Origin: Glutamicibacter ardleyensis | Lineage (GTDB): Bacteria > Actinomycetota > Actinomycetes > Actinomycetales > Micrococcaceae | DNA length: 64,000 nt | Direction: 5' to 3' | Assembly (NCBI RefSeq): GCF_014644555.1 | Contig: NZ_BMKX01000001.1 | Coordinates: forward strand, 620,001-684,000 | Part shown: piece after piece, positions 60,004 to 64,000 of the stretch | How the letters are laid out: every line of letters begins with the position of its first letter | Position numbering within the stretch: position 1 is the first letter of the stretch | Made by a program: the position numbers and the translations under genes | Notes under the pieces: generated by a model | Database searches by the model: none | The model's input: only the letters and a program-made list of their open reading frames with translations | What the model was told of the DNA's origin: nothing

Positions 60004-60357
60004 ATGGAAGACCTGGCATTTGGAGCTCTCGTAGTTAGCATCCTGTTTGTCCTCATGTGTACGATGCTGGCTTCAATGACCCGTTCAGGGTCTTTATCGG
60101 CCAACCGCGTCTTCGGCTTGAAGACCAAGCACACGCTCGCCTCCGATGAAGCGTGGACAGCGGGGCACAGGGCAGCCGGTCCCCTATTATGGGGTTCCGT
60201 TGCTGTCGCACTGGCTGGCGCTGTCACTACCGGCCTGCTGCTTGCTGCCGGTGATTCGCAAGTTGCCGGTGTGGTGGGCTGGGTCGGCGTGTTGGTAAAT
60301 GTGGGGCTTCTAGTTTACGCAACCCGAGTCGCGAACAGGGCAGCCCGCGCCGCATAA
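60004..60357 (+). CDS. sdpI: SdpI/YhfL-family immunity-like membrane protein
   Basis: The 117-residue product has three predicted membrane helices and the family motif SLSANRVFGLKTKHTLASDE near residues 22-42. SdpI protects producers from the SDP toxin in B. subtilis. AAAGGA precedes the ATG, and the gene is last in the sdp operon. It is shorter than Bacillus SdpI and equals the YhfL-type core domain. Immunity is inferred from operon position. Confidence 0.83.
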   Translation: MEDLAFGALVVSILFVLMCTMLASMTRSGSLSANRVFGLKTKHTLASDEAWTAGHRAAGPLLWGSVAVALAGAVTTGLLLAAGDSQVAGVVGWVGVLVNVGLLVYATRVANRAARAA

Positions 60358-60435
60358 ATACGGCAGCGGGCCCTGCACTGCGTAGTTGAATGCAGATGGC
60401 TGTGGTCTTGGAGAGTCAACGCCCCGCACCGGCCG

Positions 60436-60488
60436 CCAGGCAGGCAGTGAGCTGGAATCAGGTTCCCGCTCACTGCCTGCCTGGCTTT
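60436..60488 (+). terminator. terminator of the sdp operon
   Basis: Perfect 17-bp arms (60436-60452 and 60468-60484) enclose 15 nt, followed by CTTTT. It is 79 bp downstream of the sdpI-like stop. A smaller hairpin of imperfect GC-rich arms precedes it at about 60343-60374. Confidence 0.88.
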
Positions 60489-61004
60489 TAGCCGTATCCC
60501 TGAAGCACCATTGGCTACAATGCCTGGACTCGCGGAAGATGCATAACCTGACGCCGCGCAGCGATCAGCTTGTCCGCCCTCTGAAAAATCGTTGGGGCTG
60601 GAGTCAGCCACCTGAGCCCTTGGCGGATCGGCCGGATGCCCAGCCCTATGGTTTTCAAGGTTCTGAATACCTTCATCTCGCACTACGGCGTGGTGCGGAC
60701 CTGGCTATTGACACCCTTGGTGCCTACCGGCAGAGCCTGGCGAGGCGGAACCGGCGAGCGCCCAACGCGATCCCATTCACGCAATCCACGCGTTGCCCAT
60801 CGGTAGCGGAACCGGCAGATTCGGCTTCATCAAACAGCAATCTGCCGCCATCTCAAGCGGTTTCAGAAGGACCCATTTGGCGCATTGAACTGCGTGACAG
60901 CCACCGGATGAGAATCCGCAGAAAGTTTTTTCAACTTATTTCAATCCTTTTCCCATCTCGCTCCGAATGCTTCATGACAGCCCGCACCAACAGGGTCGGG
61001 GAAA
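60489..61004. other. gene-free stretch before the fasciclin gene
   Basis: I see no gene with supporting motifs here. An open frame covers most of it, but its composition, lack of a ribosome site and absence of family features argue against coding. The final 40 bases form the promoter of the fasciclin gene. Confidence 0.45.
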
Positions 61005-61026
61005 TACGACGAGAGTTCTCGTCGTA
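61005..61026. promoter_or_regulatory. 22-bp palindrome directly upstream of the fasciclin gene
   Basis: TACGACGAGA-GT-TCTCGTCGTA is a perfect 10-2-10 dyad ending 3 bp before AAGGAG. It contains CGTC, reminiscent of ECF-sigma -10 elements, but a clear -35 could not be fixed. It may be an operator or an mRNA 5' hairpin next to the ribosome site. Confidence 0.5.
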
Positions 61027-61042
61027 AGGCAAGGAGATAGAC

Positions 61043-61726
61043 ATGCAGACACTCAACCGCAAATTTGTTGGAGCACTCTCGCTGGTCGCAGTTGCAGCAA
61101 TGGGATTGACCGCTTGCTCGACCGGCTCCGAAACCGCAGAGCCATCGGCTTCCAGCTCCATGGCCGCCCCAAGCAGCTCGGCAATGGCCAGTGAGTCGCC
61201 AATGGCTGACTCGGACATGGACCCAGCAGCTAACCTCGTTGGCTCGGGTTGCGCGGCTTACGCCGAAGCAGTGCCAAGTGGCGACGGCTCGGTAGCCGGT
61301 ATGGCCAAGGACCCGGTAGCCGTGGCAGCTTCGAACAACCCGCTGCTCAAGACGCTGACCGCGGCGGTGTCCGGAAAACTGAATCCAAAGGTGGATTTGG
61401 TGGACACCCTCAACGGTGACGAGTTCACCGTCTTCGCACCCGTTGATGACGCTTTCGCAGCAATTCCTGAAAAGGACCTCAACGCAGTGGTCAAGGATGC
61501 AGATGCGCTCAGCGGCATCTTGACCTACCACGTAGTACCTGGCCAGATTGCACCGGCAGACCTTTCGGGTGACTACACCACCGTTGCAGGCCAGGATCTT
61601 GAGGTCACCGGCAGCGGAGATGACCTGAAGGTCAACGGCGCTTCGGTCATCTGTGGTGGCGTGCAGACCGCCAACGCCACCGTCTACCTGGTAGACGAAG
61701 TGTTGATGCCACCAGCAAAGAAGTAG
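61043..61726 (+). CDS. fasciclin-domain lipoprotein (MPB70/MPB83-like)
   Basis: The 227-residue product has a lipoprotein signal with lipobox GLTAC (Cys26), a Ser/Ala/Pro-rich linker and one FAS1 domain (about residues 95-225) with [15 protein letters not shown] and [10 protein letters not shown]. It resembles mycobacterial MPB83/MPB70, which are SigK targets. The adjacent sigK and rskA genes fit that regulation. It probably acts in adhesion or envelope structure. Confidence 0.9.
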   Translation: MQTLNRKFVGALSLVAVAAMGLTACSTGSETAEPSASSSMAAPSSSAMASESPMADSDMDPAANLVGSGCAAYAEAVPSGDGSVAGMAKDPVAVAASNNPLLKTLTAAVSGKLNPKVDLVDTLNGDEFTVFAPVDDAFAAIPEKDLNAVVKDADALSGILTYHVVPGQIAPADLSGDYTTVAGQDLEVTGSGDDLKVNGASVICGGVQTANATVYLVDEVLMPPAKK

Positions 61727-61754
61727 TCGAAGCGGACTACCAGCAAGACGTCCA

Positions 61755-61808
61755 CCGCCCGATGGCCGGTACTTGGTGCTTGATCATCAAGCACCGGCCA
61801 TCGGGCGG
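61755..61808 (+). terminator. hairpin terminator after the fasciclin gene
   Basis: Perfect 16-bp arms (61755-61770 and 61793-61808) enclose a 22-nt loop with an inner GCTTGAT/ATCAAGC pairing. TTAAC follows instead of a long T-run. It separates the fasciclin gene from sigK. Confidence 0.7.
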
Positions 61809-61868
61809 TTAACAGCCTCTTGACCGGCTAGGTCGTGGATACCTTCGCCGAACAGCGGAAAAGGAGAT

Positions 61869-62516
61869 ATGAACAGAGCTGACACGGGACAATCGAATAC
61901 CGGCTCCGGTGATATTCTCAACACCATGGACAGAGCACCGAGCGGGACTGGAACACGGGCAGAAGTTAACCCCGGCTCCACCGAATATTGGAGCGGTCTA
62001 TGCCAACGCGTCGCCCAAGGAGACCATCAGGCCTTCGATTCTCTCTACACGGAGTTATCTCCGGTGGTTTATGGAATCTCGGTGCGGCTGATTCGCAATA
62101 CCGCGCAAGCTTCCGAGGTCACTCAGGAGGTTATGCTCGAAATTTGGAACAACGCGCAGCAGTACTCGCAGAGCGCCGGATCCATCTACGCGTGGGCCTC
62201 AACGATAGCCCGTCGCCGGGCCATAGACCGGATCCGTTCGGAGGAAGCGCGGACCGCGCGCGAGGACCGCAACTTCACCGTTGACCGGGAAGTCGCGCAA
62301 ATCGATGACGAGCTGATGGCTCAAGTCGATTCGGAGCAGGTCCGCGACTGCCTGGCAACCTTGACGGTCAAGGAAAAGCAGACGGTCATTGACACCTACT
62401 ACGGTGGCAGCACCTACGCACAAGTGGCCGAACGCCGGCAGATGCCTTTGGCCACGGTTAAATCAAGAATCCGTAGCGCCTTGCAGCGCTTGAAAACATG
62501 TTTGGAGGTGGCATAA
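61869..62516 (+). CDS. sigK: ECF RNA polymerase sigma factor SigK
   Basis: The 215-residue product has sigma-70 region 2 (FDSLYTELSPVVYGISVRLI, then EVMLEIW and AWASTIARRRAIDRIR) and region 4 (YAQVAERRQMPLATVKSRIRSALQRL). AAGGAG precedes the ATG. It is directly followed by the anti-sigma gene. It resembles SigK of mycobacteria, which directs expression of fasciclin-type surface proteins. Confidence 0.9.
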   Translation: MNRADTGQSNTGSGDILNTMDRAPSGTGTRAEVNPGSTEYWSGLCQRVAQGDHQAFDSLYTELSPVVYGISVRLIRNTAQASEVTQEVMLEIWNNAQQYSQSAGSIYAWASTIARRRAIDRIRSEEARTAREDRNFTVDREVAQIDDELMAQVDSEQVRDCLATLTVKEKQTVIDTYYGGSTYAQVAERRQMPLATVKSRIRSALQRLKTCLEVA

Positions 62517-63260
62517 GTGGATCGCCAGAATCATGACGGCTCATTGAGCACCGAAGACCATGAACTGTTGACCGGGCTGGCTTTAGAAGCCTTTGATTCA
62601 CCCGAGGAGCGCGAACGCGCCGAGAAACTGGTCAGCTCCAACGAACAGGCCGCCCAATGGTTGCGTGGATACCGCGAGACCCTGGCACGCCTCGACCGGG
62701 CTACGGCTATGGAGCCCCCAGCTGACTTGCGTGAGAAGATCTTCGCCGAGCTTCCGGAGCAAGCATCCCCAGCGCCAATTTCGCTGAGCGAACGCCGCGA
62801 ACAGAAGCGCCGCTCCATGCCTCGCTACGGTTGGCTTGCGGCCGCCGCCGCGGCAGTGGTCTTAGCCGCTGTGCCGAGCGCTATCGCAGTCAACCAGCAT
62901 CAGCGTGCGATCACCGCGGAATCCGAAAACAACGAGTTGCTTTCAGTGCTCGACGGCCAGCAGGTGAAGGTGGTCAACGCACAGATGCCGGACGGCAATG
63001 GCGCAATGACCCTGCTTGCCTCCTCCAAGGGCACGGTGGTGCTCGGCCACGATCTGCCGGCCATGGATCAGGAACACGACTACCAGCTGTGGACCATCGC
63101 TGCAGGCGGAACGCCGGTTCCCTCCGATGTAGTTCCCCACGGCGACTGGAGCGCACAATTGCCCGCCTTGCCGGAGGGCACAACGATCGCTTTGACCGTG
63201 GAACCGGCAGGTGGATCCCAGGCTCCGACCACCGATCCGGTGATGGCACTGGTCGGCTGA
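62517..63260 (+). CDS. rskA: anti-sigma-K factor RskA
   Basis: The 247-residue product has an N-terminal cytoplasmic anti-sigma domain, one membrane helix at about residues 103-125 and an extracytoplasmic RskA domain (MTLLASSKGTVVLGHDLPA, DYQLWTIAAGG). The GTG start lies immediately after the sigK TAA. It should hold SigK inactive until proteolysed under an external signal. Confidence 0.9.
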   Translation: MDRQNHDGSLSTEDHELLTGLALEAFDSPEERERAEKLVSSNEQAAQWLRGYRETLARLDRATAMEPPADLREKIFAELPEQASPAPISLSERREQKRRSMPRYGWLAAAAAAVVLAAVPSAIAVNQHQRAITAESENNELLSVLDGQQVKVVNAQMPDGNGAMTLLASSKGTVVLGHDLPAMDQEHDYQLWTIAAGGTPVPSDVVPHGDWSAQLPALPEGTTIALTVEPAGGSQAPTTDPVMALVG

Positions 63261-63318
63261 GCGGGGTATGACGACAGGTGGATTTAGCTAGCTAGGCTAA
63301 ATACATTAGTCTGTGGCT

Positions 63319-64000
63319 ATGAGGCAAGACTCCCTGACCCAGCCACCGCAACCCCTCCAGCTGGTGTTGTTCCGCGATGACCTGCGCACGCTGGACCACC
63401 CGGCCCTGTTAGCCGCACGGGAAGCCGGACCCACCGTGGCGGTCTTCGTTTTCGATGAGCAGTCCGAGGGCATCAGACCGTTGGGGGCGGCGGCCCGCTG
63501 GTGGCTACACCATGCGTTAGCCAGTCTCCGGGATTCCCTGCACGAACTGGGCATCCCCTTAATATTGCGTCGTGGGGCCACCGCGGAGATCGTGGCAGAA
63601 CTGAGCAGGGAATGCTCGCCGCAGGCTATCAGGTGGAATCGCCGGTATGGCCAAGCCGAACGCGCGGTGGACGCGCAGCTTAAAGCCGCGCTCCACGGCG
63701 CGGGAATCGATGCCCACAGCTACGCGGGGTTCTTGCTTCACGAGCCATGGGAACTGCTGACCAAGAACCAGACCGGGTTCAAGGTCTTCACGCCTTTTTA
63801 CAATGCGCTGCGAAACGCTGAAATACGGCCACCCCTGCCCAGGCCAAGCGCCCAAGACCCGCTCGACGCTTCAGGGGTGCGCAGCGATCGGCTGGAGAGT
63901 TGGAACTTACTGCCCACTTCACCGGATTGGTCCGGCGGCCTGCGAGACACCTGGACTCCGGGCGAGCCCGCGGCCCGCCAACGCCTAGCCGACGTCCTTG
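63319..64000 (+). CDS. deoxyribodipyrimidine photolyase (5' part, runs off the window)
   Basis: The frame from ATG 63319 (or GTG 63313) stays open for 227 codons to the window end. The N-terminal alpha/beta domain is typical of CPD photolyases: LVLFRDDLRTLDHPAL, VAVFVFDE, RWWLHHALASLRDSL and the segment SPQAIRWNRRYGQAE. The FAD-binding helical domain begins near the edge (KVFTPFYNALR). It repairs UV-induced pyrimidine dimers in light. Confidence 0.9.
   Translation, partial: MRQDSLTQPPQPLQLVLFRDDLRTLDHPALLAAREAGPTVAVFVFDEQSEGIRPLGAAARWWLHHALASLRDSLHELGIPLILRRGATAEIVAELSRECSPQAIRWNRRYGQAERAVDAQLKAALHGAGIDAHSYAGFLLHEPWELLTKNQTGFKVFTPFYNALRNAEIRPPLPRPSAQDPLDASGVRSDRLESWNLLPTSPDWSGGLRDTWTPGEPAARQRLADVL

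Noticed and set aside
60386-61027. A 213-codon plus-strand frame before the fasciclin gene
   Set aside because: It begins inside the sdp terminator stem, has biased composition and no recognisable domain.
1-64000. CRISPR array, tRNA/rRNA genes, complete insertion sequence or integrase
   Set aside because: No regularly spaced direct repeats, no cloverleaf-like sequence and no transposase or integrase motifs were seen on either strand by reading; a tool search was not possible.

Overview
The window is a high-GC, gene-dense chromosomal segment whose protein families point to an actinobacterium of the Micrococcaceae (Arthrobacter/Glutamicibacter type): IclR, TetR and LysR regulators beside aromatic-degradation operons, a SigK/RskA pair, an MMPL transporter, and ATGA start/stop overlaps inside operons. 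This placement is inferred from gene content, not from a marker gene. Most of the window is accessory catabolic DNA; no tRNA, rRNA, CRISPR array or intact insertion sequence was seen.

Region 1 (1-28600) is a large aromatic-degradation island. A minus-strand operon carries an MhpA-like flavin hydroxylase, an extradiol ring-cleavage dioxygenase, a fumarylacetoacetate-hydrolase (FAH) family enzyme and a binding-protein-like product. A second FAH gene with a cupin gene follows. Around them lie a semialdehyde-type dehydrogenase, an ornithine-cyclodeaminase-like gene with a DapA-like aldolase gene, an aromatic-acid MFS permease, an RbsABC-type importer, an Old Yellow Enzyme, a thiolase with a PaaI thioesterase, a P450/ferredoxin/reductase trio, a vanillyl-alcohol-oxidase family enzyme and an SDR. 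A 15-bp palindrome, consensus GATACG-N3-CGTATC, recurs in eight intergenic regions of this island (nine copies), including the promoter of the TetR gene at 20123-20704. I infer one TetR regulon that also contains the AraC gene at 24903.

Region 2 (28568-41716) is mixed. It holds a three-gene PLP/FAD/PLP cluster (Y4yA-like decarboxylase, FAD/NAD-binding protein, SbnA-like synthase) beside an MFS gene, a PucR-type regulator remnant, a TetR-MMPL pair, a hipBA toxin-antitoxin pair, an Ldh-family oxidoreductase and a small lipoprotein.

Region 3 (41877-54778) resembles the cre alkylphenol (cresol) pathway of Corynebacterium glutamicum. A two-protein PEP-synthase-like kinase would phosphorylate the phenol. 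A P450 with its ferredoxin and reductase would oxidise the side chain, an HD phosphohydrolase would remove the phosphate, and an SDR and an aldehyde dehydrogenase would give the hydroxybenzoate. A second HD gene, an IclR regulator and a MobA-like 3-hydroxybenzoate 4-hydroxylase belong to the same regulon, judged by three copies of a CTTCC-N7-GGAAG palindrome.

Region 4 (54944-64000) contains an SDR, an LLM-class flavin oxidoreductase preceded by a 16-codon leader ORF, an SDP-like peptide toxin operon (sdpC-sdpA-sdpB-sdpI), a fasciclin lipoprotein with SigK and RskA, and the start of a DNA photolyase gene.
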